DNA of 64,000 nt, from assembly GCA_021234155.1 (NCBI GenBank), contig JAJEKV010000014.1:5349563-5413562 (forward strand), read 5' to 3'. How positions within the stretch are numbered: position 1 is the first letter of the stretch; every line of letters begins with the position of its first letter. Of the stretch, positions 1 through 10,898 are shown piece by piece. This DNA comes from Isoetes taiwanensis. Taxonomy: Eukaryota > Streptophyta > Lycopodiopsida > Isoetales > Isoetaceae. The translations under genes and the position numbers were made by a program. The notes under the pieces were generated by a model, which was not told where the DNA came from, made no database searches, and was given only the letters and a program-made list of their open reading frames with translations.

Positions 1-204
1 ATGTCCACAATTTTTTCTCCCTCTGTTCATACTGGCTGTTTCACATTTAGAGCTTTTCAGGTTATCCTTGGCACCCTTTACTCATATTCTTTGGGCTCTG
101 AGATTACACCCAAGTGAGCTGGGTTTATAAATCTTCTTATGCAGCGCACCAATATTTTTAGTACTAAAATTTTTAGCTGTACATGTGCGTCTTGTGGAAA
201 TCAG
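1..204 (+). other. Intron upstream of the RZ-1 type gene
   Basis: This stretch is T-rich, has stops in all frames and ends in an AG at 203-204 directly before the coding exon. It reads as the 3' part of an intron. The exon(s) with the start codon and the first half of the RRM must lie left of the window. Confidence 0.6.
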
Positions 205-789
205 GTTATTACTGATAGAGACACGGGGCGCTCAAGAGGGTTTGGATTTGTGACTTTTGGAGATCAGCGCGCAATGGATGAAGCTATTGATAGGTTGCAT
301 GGGAAGGAACTTGAAGGACGACCTATTACAGTGAACAAGGCAATGCCAAAGCTTGATGATGAAAATGGAGATCGTGGGTATGAAGACTATAGAGGAAGAG
401 GAAGCTATGGACGCGGATCAGCTGGTGGAAATGGTGATTGTTTTAGGTGCGGACGCCCTGGTCACTGGGCTAGAGATTGTCCAGAAGGAGGACGGCTTCC
501 ATCTCGAGATCAGTATTCTAGCCGTGGTGATCGATATGAATCTGATCGCCATTACAGTGGTGGTGGCGATTACAGTAGCCGCTATGGGGATCGATCTGAG
601 CGTTATGAGGATCGCTATCACAGTGGCGACGGGTATAGAAGAGAAGGGCGTTCAGGCGGTGCTTATCGTCGGAATGATCGTTCTTATGGTGCAGGGCCCA
701 TTCGTTATGATGGCGGTTACAGAGATCGCCCAGCTATGTATGATCGTCCAGTTGGTGTTCGTGCTCGCTCATCTTATGATCGTTATTGA
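205..789 (+). CDS. RZ-1 type glycine-rich RNA-binding protein (RRM + CCHC zinc knuckle), last exon
   Basis: This exon encodes the second half of an RRM followed by one zinc knuckle, the layout of plant RZ-1 proteins, nuclear RNA-binding proteins involved in splicing and cold response. The RNP1 octapeptide RGFGFVTF is at 235-258, and the domain continues through GKELEGRPITV. The knuckle (CFRCGRPGHWARDC, spacing C-x2-C-x4-H-x4-C) is at 439-480. The C-terminal ~100 residues are rich in Arg, Gly, Ser, Tyr and Asp, a low-complexity tail of the kind that binds RNA and splicing proteins. The exon begins in phase 0 after the AG at 203-204; splitting the RRM before RNP1 is usual in this family. An ATG at 139 is in frame but lies in intron-like sequence, so I do not use it as the start. 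The stop is TGA at 787-789. RNP2 and the start codon are outside the window. Confidence 0.85.
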   Translation, partial: VITDRDTGRSRGFGFVTFGDQRAMDEAIDRLHGKELEGRPITVNKAMPKLDDENGDRGYEDYRGRGSYGRGSAGGNGDCFRCGRPGHWARDCPEGGRLPSRDQYSSRGDRYESDRHYSGGGDYSSRYGDRSERYEDRYHSGDGYRREGRSGGAYRRNDRSYGAGPIRYDGGYRDRPAMYDRPVGVRARSSYDRY

Positions 790-2002
790 CTGCAGCCTCA
801 GAGCTCACAATTATTTTACAGGATCAGAAGGTCAAGACATTCCTTCATGACAAAGCTGTATTTGGGAAATCGCTTTACATGTTTAATGGCATGGAAAAAT
901 GATCAGTTTTGAGTTCCACAAATGATCTTCCAGTTATCTGTACAGTTCCATCATGGGTTTATGAGCTACAATTATGTGAACTCAAGTTCCTTGCTTTTGA
1001 TGACCGCTGGTTTTGTATCTGCATATGACGGCATTTTTATATTTTTGTAGTATCAGATTATGGTGGTAACTATCAGATTTTTGAGGCCCCCGATTGAGAT
1101 GTTAGAATATGTTCTGTGATGCCATGACAGTGACAAATGTTATTAGTTTACTGAAGAGTCAAGATTTATGTGTTCTTTTCTGATCCTGGGATTTTGAGAA
1201 TGTTAATTTCCAGCAACAGCAAGGTCTACAAGGGTCTGATGGTTTTGTACTCTTTGCCTGCCTGAAGTAGACTTTAAATTCAGGATGAGCATCGTGTAGC
1301 CACAAAAACAGGAAAGACGTGGGCTTTTATTAGTAGGGTATGTCCTCAGCATTGGCTTTAAAAGGAAAGCATATTCCACAGAACAGATGCCTAAATTTCA
1401 GATGATCTGTGTCAGGCCTCCAATTTAGATTTTGCTTAAACCAGCAAAATGCCATGCTTTATTGCTACTCACCGGAATTTTTAAGAAATACCCTCTAATT
1501 TGCTGGGTCTAAAAAGCATTTTGCAAAATTTTGATCGGAAATTTCCCGGCATCTACCTTACAAACCGGATTTAAACAACTTTAACTGGGAATTCTGAAGA
1601 GGAACCCCCCTAATCTGGAGCCCTTCTTCCATGCAAAACGATTCCGTATTAAGCTTTCTGAAAGTACGGCTTCAAGACCTAGATTAGATGTACTCTGCCA
1701 TTGCACTGCCAAAAAACAGAGGATTGAGATAATCTATGATTGTTTTGGCAATTCGAGTCCTTTACGTTTGCAGTGCCCGAAAACTGTAATAGTTGTTAGA
1801 AGTGACATGGAATTTCGATTTGTCTGCTGCTGCTCATTCCCAATATTTACCAATTTATATGGGGGGATTCAACCATGTATGGTCTAAATGCATATTACAT
1901 GGTAGATATCTGCTAAACATCTTTCTATTGATGGCTATTTTGATAACACAAGCCTTTATCATTAGCCAGAATGCTATGTTTCAGTATGTTACAAGTTTAG
2001 AT
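790..2002. other. 3' UTR of the RZ-1 type gene and intergenic DNA
   Basis: The first ~500 bases are T-rich and probably include the 3' UTR of the upstream gene. The rest, toward 2002, would hold the 3' UTR of the minus-strand coiled-coil gene. I see no coding region. An open frame at 1793-2008 has no recognisable content. Confidence 0.5.
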
Positions 2003-5000
2003 TTATAACCACCGTCTTCTTTTGATAGAGTTTTCCTTGGATGCATTGCTGAACGGCTGTTCTGAAGATTCTTTACCAGATCTCCTGCACGACAAAGGTG
2101 TATTGGGAACTATGGAAGAAAGAACTCCCTCAGTGTTGCCATCTGCATTACTTCCCTGGAAATTCAATGGGAAGGTCTTCGAGTATTTGTTTTCTTTCAT
2201 CAAGCTAGATTGCAATCCATCATAACTGTGATGAAACATCTCAGAGAAATTACTCTGGATCGAACTTCCAATGGATTCTCTTTGGTTGTCCCCAACAGCA
2301 AGTGAATGGATATCATCATAATCAAAATTACTCTGTTCGAATCTGCAGCTAATGTGAGCTTGTGGTGACATAAGTAGTGGTGATGTTCTATATCCTTGCA
2401 AATCCACATCAAAGTTTAAATTTGCAACCTGCATAGAAACGATAGATTAACAAGTTGATATATATCTTTAGATTAACAAGTTCATATATATCTTTAAATA
2501 TAATGCATTGCACTTTTTGATCAGAGATAAAAATAGGATCTTTTAACAGCTGCCCAGACACCATAACTGAAAGAAAGGAATTAGAAACTTTATAATCTAG
2601 AACTACATTTGTCTTGAGAATACTAAAACTAACTCACCATTACCATTGAGATAAATTAATCCAAGGTGGAATGAAATAGAAAGATACCTTGTTTTCAAGC
2701 GCCATAATCTCTTGCTTAAGTCCTACAATTGTAATGTCTTTTCTTCTATTGATATCCTCCAGCAATTCAAGCCGCTGTAAGACTCTCCAAACCACCAACT
2801 TGAGATATTTTAATGCAAGAGATTAGCTAAAGATTGCATGATATTGAATACCTTTTCACTGGCCTCCTTTGCTGCATAAACAGCAGCCAATTCTTCATTT
2901 AAGGCAGTGACCATTCTTCTCTCATGCAGTTGTGAAATCTCTTTGGCCTTCAAAGCAAGTACAGCCTAGATTTCATCAGAACAAAAGATTGTATGAAATC
3001 GGGCCTAAAAGTGCATCCAAAATAGTTGCCATAGCGTGCATATATTCTGCCCATTATTTAAATGATCCATTAAAAAGTGTCACCGCCATTTAAGAAATAA
3101 TGTAAGCTGTTTGTCTATCCCGATAACCTTTCACCCTTGCACTGCTTCGGGCATGCTTTGATGTTCAAAAGCGTATGAAAGGATGTTTAATATCATTATA
3201 TGACAATGGAAGTTACCACCAAGTTTGTACGAGGTCAGCATTGTCTACAAGCTGAAATGCTAATGTGCACAGGCACTGACAGGCAACGATTGGACGTTCA
3301 TCATCATTCCTGCCTGTTGGGCCAGATTGAATAGATAGCAAGGAAGTGGCAAGATACATCCAGGATGAAGACGTGTCACGTGGCTCCAAAAATGCCAGTT
3401 ACATTATTGTTTGTAAGGATTGAAGATTCTGGTGGTTATTTTGTCCGTGATTGATTGGTCTTAGGGGTATGCAATAAGTTATGCATCTATATTGGCAGCA
3501 AATTTAGTCACTCCAATCTGCAGAATTTCTTTCATATGAGGCCTTTTTTAGCTGTAGGAGTCTTACGAACTTCATGCTATCTAAACGAGTTTTTCCAAAT
3601 AAACAACACAGAAAACAAGGACAATAATGATAATTCATGCGTAATTCAAAATTACTTGCCTGGCTTTGCAGGTTACACCCAATAGCTTCTGTTAATTTTT
3701 TTTCCATCCACTGCATCTTAGTCTCGCTTGCCTTTAAACATCCCTTCAGATCGTTTATTTCGAACTCCATTTCTGCCACCTGCAGACATCACTGGATAAT
3801 TTTATTTCTTCTATGCCAATAACAAGGAAGACGTCAAATAGATGTATGAGGGTCCACCTGTGCAGCAGCCTTTTCTAGTTCTTCCAAAAGCTCCTCTGCA
3901 AGAACCTCTGTGTTATCAGATAAATCTATCCGTCCATCAAGTGATGCTGTAACAGCATCAACAGCCTTCCTGACTGAAGCTGCAATAGCAGATGCAATAT
4001 TTGATCCTAGTTCTCTGTGCCCTCTGGATGCTGATTCCGACAAGGACCAATTTGACACAGATGACAGGTGCAAATCATCAAAATGATGCCAGGGCAATAA
4101 GCCATTTCTAGATGCTGCCTGTATTGGTAACCTTCCTTCTAAAGCTTGGGTCCCTGCCTCTAAATTGGCTAACACTTCATATTGCCCACTTGAAGATTGC
4201 CTGTGAGAAAAGAGCCTCAGGCAATCATCTGAAGAAAATTCTTCTTCTGTATTGCAGTCCTGTTTTTATTGTCAAGTAAACCAAAAAGAACACATTATAT
4301 TAGAGCCACACTAAGCCATTTGACAATTCTTCTGCAGAAAGAGAGACCATCACTCTAGTTGCGACAAATGACAGAGCAGTTGCAACTGTGCGCATCAGAA
4401 AAAAATTCAAGTTTTGTATATCTTCAAAAGAAAATGACAGTATACTTGAGAATGATGACTTTCGCCTTTCCATGGGAGATGATAACAGCATAAACAGAAC
4501 AGGCCTTGCAAACAAATACAGTATAATTGAGAGTAACAATTTTTGCCTTTATAAAGGATGGTAAGAGTATAAATGTAACAGACCTTACTATCCGCATATT
4601 CCATGACACCTTTGCCTTTGATATCCATTCCAATCAGAGAAGCAGAGTGAACATTAAGCGGGCTATCTTCATCTACAAAAGATCTTTTGCCCAGGACAGC
4701 ATCAGATGGTCTATTAAAATCTTCGAAATGCACTATATCTTCTAACCCCATTGAACTATATGAGTCACAAAGTGAGGGTCTGTGAGACATTGAAATCTGA
4801 TGAACACCAGATGCAGGAGATGATGCTTTATCCTGTATGTTATGAACTTCAAATGCTCCAATGCCACTTGAAGCTTTCTGTCCATTCTGCGTATTGACTT
4901 CTAGCTTGAGCCTGGCCTCACTTTCAAGTCGTTTATATATACTTATGAGTTCATCCTTCATCAATTTTAACACATGATCCTGAAAGAAAGAAAGAAAGAA

Positions 5001-5747
5001 AGAGTTCTCTCACAAAATTTATGATTCTCGATTATTTTGTATTAGGCTATTCATTAGGTGCAAGAGTGTTTCTAAGCATTGGTCACTAATCTTTGCAGAG
5101 CATCATAGTCTGAGAGCAACTAACCCGGTTTTCAACCTCGCGTTGTAAGCGTTTGATTTCCCGTGAGCTCTTTTGTCTACCTTGGGCTGCTGCTGCCGCT
5201 GATATCGCAACAATGAGAACCCTTTGAAGCGGAGCAAAGGAATCCCAGGCAAAAGCATTTTCGTCTTTAAGACCAACAAATACTTTAGCAGCAGCAGTGG
5301 CTTCTTCAGCATTGAGTAACCTTCCATCCAAAGAAATCCAGGCAATCTTATTCTTCTTCTTCTTCTTCCCCCCTACTGGAAAATCTGAGCAAAACGCACA
5401 ATGTTTTACTTCAAAACGTGTATGTTTCCTTATACTATCGGAGCTGCAAATCCTTCCATAGTGTCTTCTTGAACGACCTAGTTCTGTTTGGTTTCCATTC
5501 AAATTTCTGAGCTTCCGGGCACTGATTCTAGATTCCGTAACACTTTCATCTGTTACAATATATAAACTATGTCATATCAAGTGGCTTAATTTAGGAACGA
5601 AAAAAAAAAAAAGGAAATGTAATACAGCGCAGAACCTGAAGCGTCAAGAAATGGTGCAGCAACCTGCTGTGTATCTTGAATTCCGGCAGCAGCACCATTT
5701 TGCTTCTCATCTACCGAAAGTCGCCTATTCACCATGCAATGTATCAT
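2003..5747 (-). CDS. Uncharacterised plant coiled-coil protein, eight exons, 693 aa
   Basis: I could assemble a complete gene on the minus strand. Exons are 5747-5636, 5549-5125, 4979-4584, 4259-3858, 3779-3660, 2965-2852, 2774-2688 and 2428-2003. The lengths add to 2,082 nt with no internal stop, and every intron after the first is phase 0. The start is ATG at 5747. The protein has a Lys-rich patch near residues 98-105 (possible nuclear signal), then a conserved-looking block with WISLDGRLLNAEEA and PLQRVLIVAISAAAAA (about 108-165). A charged helix follows, then a Ser-rich linker (about 210-320). Exons 5-7 (about 446-552) are heptad-rich coiled coil. The end is basic (KRRRWL). Intron 5 appears to use a GC donor (CAG/GCAAGT at 3660-3654). 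I do not recognise the family and assign no function. The clean frames and the absence of stops argue for a live gene. Confidence 0.8.
4981..5002. repeat. (GAAA)n microsatellite at an intron acceptor
   Basis: Five GAAA-type units sit directly upstream of exon 3 of the minus-strand gene. On the coding strand they form the polypyrimidine tract (CTTT repeats) ahead of the AG acceptor. Confidence 0.8.
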
Positions 5748-7640
5748 GTTTCCGTTCCGGCAGAAAGGGGATCATGGAGCTGTAAATCGAACCGATCAGA
5801 AGAGAGTGCATGGGCGGGAAGGCCAATCCAGGTCGAGTTTCCATCTTAGTCTTCTCCACGTCAGCAGTAAAATGGATATAGCGGCCACGTCACATTAACG
5901 TGTTTCTCCAACCATTTGATTAATGAAATCACACTTGTGCCTGCTCAAGAATGGTTCACCCCATCCCCCTTCTTAAGGCTTCCCTTTGACCGTCTCCGGC
6001 TTATAGCCTTGGTTCGGGAAATTTTTTAGGCTTAATCAGCATCATTCCGACAGTCCAATACCTATCCCGGCAAGCTCCAACACAGGGGCCTCAGTTCATC
6101 CGGAAATACCAAGAAAACCTCTAATTTTCAGCCCGATCTCTTCCTACCATTTCAAATCTATCCAGCTAAATCTGGATTTCGTCCAGCAGGTTACAAGGGT
6201 TCCGGGGAACTTCCCGAACCAAGCTTATAGCCTCTTTGCACCCAAAAACGCAGAAGAGGTGGTAGCATGCTGGTGGTTTCCATGCTTGATGCATGGAACT
6301 CCAACGAGCAGCTTCTCACTTGGCCAGCATTTCGGGAGAAATATCATCTGACTTCGCAACACCTTCATGTAATAACATCTCTCTTATACTTGATTACGGA
6401 GAGGAGTGGATCAGGAACAATAATGGAGACATTTTGTTGGATAAGGACTTGGTTCACCATTGCTACATAGCCTTGACGCCTGCTTTCCCCCATGGTTCGA
6501 AAATAGGGGAGTTCCTCCCCTAAAAATCCGCCCACTTCTCTTAAATTCCGGTCATCCTAAAAATTTTCCGGCAATTTTCCGGCGAGAAAATAACAAATTT
6601 CCGGCATAATACACTAAAAAGTGCACTAACATATATTTTTTCCGGTTGCTTCAAAAAGCCAGCGGCATTTTTTCTAGTTAGACCCACTGCTCCCCCTTGC
6701 CCCCATCTTCTCATTGGGCATTAATGGTGCAAGAGGAGCATCTCCATCGCATGTGGAACTGTATCTTCTTATATAATAAAACTATGATGTTTGTCTATTC
6801 CTTTGCCCCGATCAATGGCCTATATTGTCCCATTGCCCCTCTGCCCCAATCGTCGGCTCAAAGTGTGCCACATGGCATCCAAAATACCAAATGAAATGTT
6901 GCCCAATCAACCCGGCTCTACTACGCGCATCTCTTCCAATGGAATGCTGTCATACCAATTGGCACAATGTTTACAGAAGGTCATAAGAGCCCTAAAATTG
7001 CTTCTGCCATTGTCGAGTGTTCAATCATGAGCTTGTTTCTATTAAAACACAAAGGAGGTCGGTAGAAGTTCATAGTGACAACAGTTCTTGAGGGCTAAGG
7101 TTAGGAAATGGCCGACATGCTAGATGCAAAAGATTTTGATTGAGCTGAGTGTCTCACAATGACGATCTCAGCAGTAGTTTGCTATAAATTTTCTTTTTTT
7201 CCCCCTTTTTTGAGAAGCTTTCCATTACACTTAGGTTTGTAATCTTCCCCAGGCAATATGTTGATTGTGTTAACAAGAGTGTAATATGTAGATTGCATTA
7301 ACAAGAGTGTAGCACAAACAGAAAATCAGAAGCTTCAGTCTAAGCAAATATTGTCTTCATTCTAAAGTACTACATGTGATAGCAGATTTTCAGTTATATT
7401 CAAGTTAACAGAATCTAATGGGAATAGAACTCTTCTGTTTGAAGTTTAATCAATTCGTTAACAGGATCTAATGGGAATCACACTCTTTAGTTTCACCCGC
7501 TCATGGATTCAAACTATCAGATGTAATAACTATTTGCATCCAAATCTTGATGTTTCAATAGTTGTATGCTTTGGTAAGCAAAATGGGAGGAAGAGCAGTG
7601 CATGTACGAGATATGGGCTCCATCGCATTAGTTCTTGCAG
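5748..7640. other. Intergenic DNA with a weak retroelement-like fragment
   Basis: The left part should hold the promoter and 5' UTR of the minus-strand coiled-coil gene. At 6267-6400 a short frame reads NEQLLTWPAFREKYHL and shifts frame soon after. This style resembles the C-terminal region of plant LINE ORF2, but the match is too short to be firm. CCGG-rich short motifs recur at 6550-6680. Nothing else coding is visible. Confidence 0.3.
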
Positions 7641-8393
7641 GTCTGGTACAATAAGAAACATCAAGAAAGTGCAAAGGTGCTTACATCGTGGATGAAATAC
7701 ATGTTGAAGACCATTGGAAGTGATGGTGTATTTTCTGAAAATTATGGAAGGACTTCTGTCATTAGTCGGTTGGCGAGAGCGAATGTCCCAATTGAGGTGG
7801 GAATGTGCATAACTGGTCACTGGAATTAGGAATCCTATAAGAGGTATTTATTCTTAACTTTAGATTCTATTTTGATTCTTTCTATTTAGTTTTGCATTAT
7901 TGTTCTAGGTATGATAAGACTGTTGAATTGAAGACAACGGCAGCGATGAATATAGTTTCTCATCTTGGAAGGTATTTGATGACGTGTATGAGCAGGAGTT
8001 AGCTACTTTTGATTCGAGGTAGAAGTCTCAGAATTTTAACATGCTGCTGTGAGTTCGAGTAGGATGCAAGAGAATGAAGCAGGTAAATATTATTGTTAGA
8101 TGTTGCTTCTGTTATCATAGTTAAATGTGGCATTATGATATGGCTTCTTTTGTAATGTACCAAGTAAAAATTGTGACAAGCAGCAGCAGAATGCAGATAT
8201 GTTCTTGGATACAGTGGATCTGAATCTGATTTTAGGTAATAATCATGTCGCGAGGAAGGCCTTGGGTCTGAATTTGTCAATTGGATCTACTGACATTTCA
8301 GGTGGCATCTTCAACAACTGCATAATTGTTCCTGGAGGTGGAAAACTTGATATTGTTTGTTTGCTGAAGCAAAGTTCTAAAAATGCGAACTAA
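7641..8393 (+). pseudogene. Crypton-like tyrosine recombinase (DUF3504-type), 3' fragment, copy 1
   Basis: Three exon-like blocks match the C-terminal half of the minus-strand recombinase at 25.9-28.0 kb. Block 7641-7853 encodes the catalytic end of a tyrosine recombinase: GRTSVISRLARANVP (Arg box), then CITGH, then SYKR. It joins across a short intron (donor 7854, acceptor AG 7907-7908) to RYDKTVEL, giving the likely nucleophile Tyr in KRY. Block 7909-8024 then shifts frame before VFDDVYEQEL. Block ~8181-8393 encodes the tail with ARKALGLNLSIG and GIFNNCII. A TAG stop interrupts the frame just after CITGHWN. The N-terminal SAM-like and core-binding half is missing. The TGH histidine is kept here but replaced by Gln in copy 2. 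The frame defects and truncation mark a pseudogene. Membership of the Crypton/DUF3504 group is inferred from the fuller copy. Confidence 0.7.
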
Positions 8394-8825
8394 GACTTAA
8401 AACTTCAGTTGCAATGACAGTGAAATGGTGAACTGGAATAGTGATGATCAATGGAAATATCAGTTTTTAATACTTTGTCTTCTCATTTGATTTGTAAATG
8501 GCTTAAAATATGATTTTGAATTACTTAAGTTGAAGTTTATATGTAAAAATTATGTGTAAAAGCGGTCTAAAAATATGATCTGAGAAAGTCCAAAAACTTG
8601 GTCGACATTCTGGAAACAATTCTATACTTTTTTTGTCTCTGGTCTCAACATAAGCCTCATTCCCAGAAAATGTCATGATTTCATTCGATATGGGAAGGCA
8701 GTAAAAAAGGCCATCCAGATTTTACATACTGTGAATTCCACATTAGATTATCTATCGTATGACTTTTTACAATGAAGTTTTGTGAGCATAAACTTGTGAA
8801 GACATCGTGTTAAATCGAGCATCTC
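8394..8825. other. Non-coding spacer
   Basis: AT-rich sequence between the recombinase fragment and the WRNIP1 fragment. I see no gene or clear repeat in it. Confidence 0.5.
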
Positions 8826-9266
8826 TCAATCTACATGGTTCAATATAAGCACATTGATTGCCACATTATCTGTATTCATGAATGGATCAGTAAGTACTGA
8901 ATTCATGGATAATCCCCTTAACAGTGTTCTTGCATTGCATATAGCCCGATACACATAATTTGACTTAGGAAAAGATGTTAAATAAGCCATGCAAAGGGTT
9001 AGACAATTAGTGCAATCTATATCCAGGTTTTCACAAGTTGAATAACATGTCATTGCTTGGAAGATTGCCTGTGGGTCAGCCAAATCTACATCCTCAGAAG
9101 CAAATTTTATCAGCTATTTGGCCAAGTATAAAAGACGCATATCATCTTCAAACATACCATCTTCAAGCAGTCCCGCAAGCTAGTATATGGTTGCATTAAG
9201 ATTAGATTCATACATAGATTTTTGTAGACTAAATGCCAATTTCAAGCGGGAGCCACCTTGTGGAAC
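8826..9266 (-). pseudogene. WRNIP1/MGS1-type AAA+ ATPase pseudogene, C-terminal fragment
   Basis: Read on the minus strand from 9266, the frame gives LQKSMYESNLNATIY, stop, LAGLLEDGMFEDDMRLL, stop, LIKFASEDVDLADPQAI and PKSNYVYRAICNAR. This matches the C-terminal helical domain of WRNIP1/MGS1 (RarA-like clamp-loader relatives acting at stalled replication forks), in which KSMRGSD, YWLARML, ASEDVGLADP and PKS-VY-A are conserved. Two in-frame TAG codons replace a Trp (after NATIY) and probably an Arg (after YLAK). The ATPase half with Walker motifs is absent. The fragment begins after an AG (9268-9267), so it may be one old exon or exon pair. Family conservation is known; the pseudogene call follows from the two stops and the truncation. 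Confidence 0.7.
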
Positions 9267-9885
9267 CTGTCAAAACCACGTGCATTAATGGGATGTGGCA
9301 GTTTTTTATCCTTTAACAAAGTTTAAAATGAAACGCACTAATTTGCTCAAAACGCACTTCAAAAGGAATCTTTGAAAGATTCCCTAAAATCCCCCCAAAA
9401 AGGTCCCTTTTCATGGTATATTTGTGACAAGTGTGACAATTTGAAAATTTTAGGCATCATTTTGGGGGGGGGGTGTGAACTTAGCTTCCATTCAAAATTG
9501 TTTGACATCCCTTTTTGGCCCCCCTAGTTTGGTTTGAGAAATAGTAATATTTTCAAAAACTAAACAAAATAGACATTGAAAAAAACAGCAAGCACACTAA
9601 AGTGCCAAAAAGGTATTTTATTCAAAGTTTTCAAAATCAGTACAAAACTATGAACAAAACTGTAAAAAATGCAACACATTTTGACATTGCCTCATTGAAG
9701 CAAACATTTTCACATGAAAGTATGCCTCATTGAACAAACTTACACTTTGAAGCGCAAGTTGGAGTCGAAGACGCTCGCTCTTCGTCTTATATACTTGCTC
9801 TTATTGCTCATCCGTCTTGCTATAGACTTATGTATACCGCGATGACAATGCGTGGACATAACGTCTTCAAAATAAATTTCTGTGT

Positions 9886-10306
9886 GGTATAAATTTATAC
9901 CACAATAGGTAGTGCTGTGCAGATATAACATGCCAAAGAGTTCGCATGGTATAAATTTATACCGCAAATGGACTCGAGCGGTATAAATTTATACCGCAAG
10001 AGGACTCGAGCGGTATAAATTTATACCGCGAGAATTCTCTCGATTCATTGTGAGAGCTCCCACGGTATAAATTTATACCGTGAGAGCTCCCTCATTATAC
10101 CGCGAGAGCTCTCTCGGTATAAATTTATACCACGACAGCTCTCTCGGTATAAATTTATACCGCAGACAACCTTCAGACAATCAATTTATACACATATATG
10201 TGTATATATATATGATAATATATATACATACTTACATATATATATCCGAAGAAAAGAGAACTCTTGCGGTATAAATCTATACCGAGAAACGGTATAAATT
10301 TATACC
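9886..10306. repeat. Cluster of nine 16-bp palindromes GGTATAAATTTATACC
   Basis: Copies start at 9886, 9948, 9980, 10012, 10064, 10116, 10146, 10268 (one mismatch) and 10291. Each is a self-complementary 16-mer, and flanking bases often extend the symmetry: TGTG/CACA around the first, and near-perfect symmetry to a GAGCTC on each side of the fifth. Spacings are 62, 32, 32, 52, 52, 30, 122 and 23. A partial copy is near 10092. The intervening bases are partly shared (ctcgag, gagagctc). The core contains TATAAA on both strands. Confidence 0.9.
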
Positions 10307-10450
10307 GAATTGCATATATATATAAAACGTTTATATCTGTTATATATATACAATTATATTATGGGTCCTATGGGGGGTGAAAGTTGTGTAGAGATTCATC
10401 CTGGCCGTCGATTTTTTGAGGTGGCACGACAATAGCCCTTGGATTTGATG

Positions 10451-10617
10451 GGGGGGCATGCATGGGGCATGCATGGGGCATGGATGGGGCATGCACCCCA
10501 TCCCTGGGCCGTCGATCGGGCACGTGAGAAATCGTGGCCCTTGATTTTAGGTTAAGGAAGGTGCAAGGAAATTGTTGGTAAAGATTGATCTCGGCCGTCC
10601 ATCTCTGAGATGGACGG
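10451..10617. promoter_or_regulatory. RY-type CATGCA cluster and CCGTCC hairpin
   Basis: GGGGCATGCAT-like units recur about every 12 bases at 10451-10500; CATGCA is the core of the plant RY element. At 10595-10617 CCGTCCATCT and AGATGGACGG form a perfect 10-bp inverted repeat around CTG; CCGTCC is a named plant promoter box. Both lie upstream of the ATG at 10899. A promoter role is inference only. Confidence 0.35.
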
Positions 10618-10898
10618 TCCAGACGGTGACACTTCAATCAACCCCAAGCAGCCCCTTTTATTTAGGGCTTTTGATGTGGCCCGTTAGATCTAGGAACTCA
10701 ATTGGGGCATTTTATCTAGACCGTCCATCCTTGAAATTAGGGCATTTTCCTTCAATAATTTATTTAGTGTAATTAATGCCTTGTTATAAGTGGGCAGCAA
10801 AAATTAATGACACAAATACAAAGCTTCCACTAAACCACGAACAGACATCCATTACATTCAAATTCAAGGTGTTGAGGCAAGGTCCGTCTTCTTCGGAC

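Noticed and set aside
139-204. Upstream ATG extension of the RZ-1 exon
   Set aside because: It lies before a splice acceptor, encodes no RNP2, and the RRM needs an upstream exon.
1793-2008. 71-codon plus-strand ORF near the 3' end of the coiled-coil gene
   Set aside because: It sits in the expected 3' flank of the minus-strand gene and has no family features or splice context.
9886-10306. Palindrome cluster as a CRISPR-like array
   Set aside because: The repeats are palindromic, spacers vary widely in length and partly repeat, there are no cas genes, and the setting is a plant nuclear genome.
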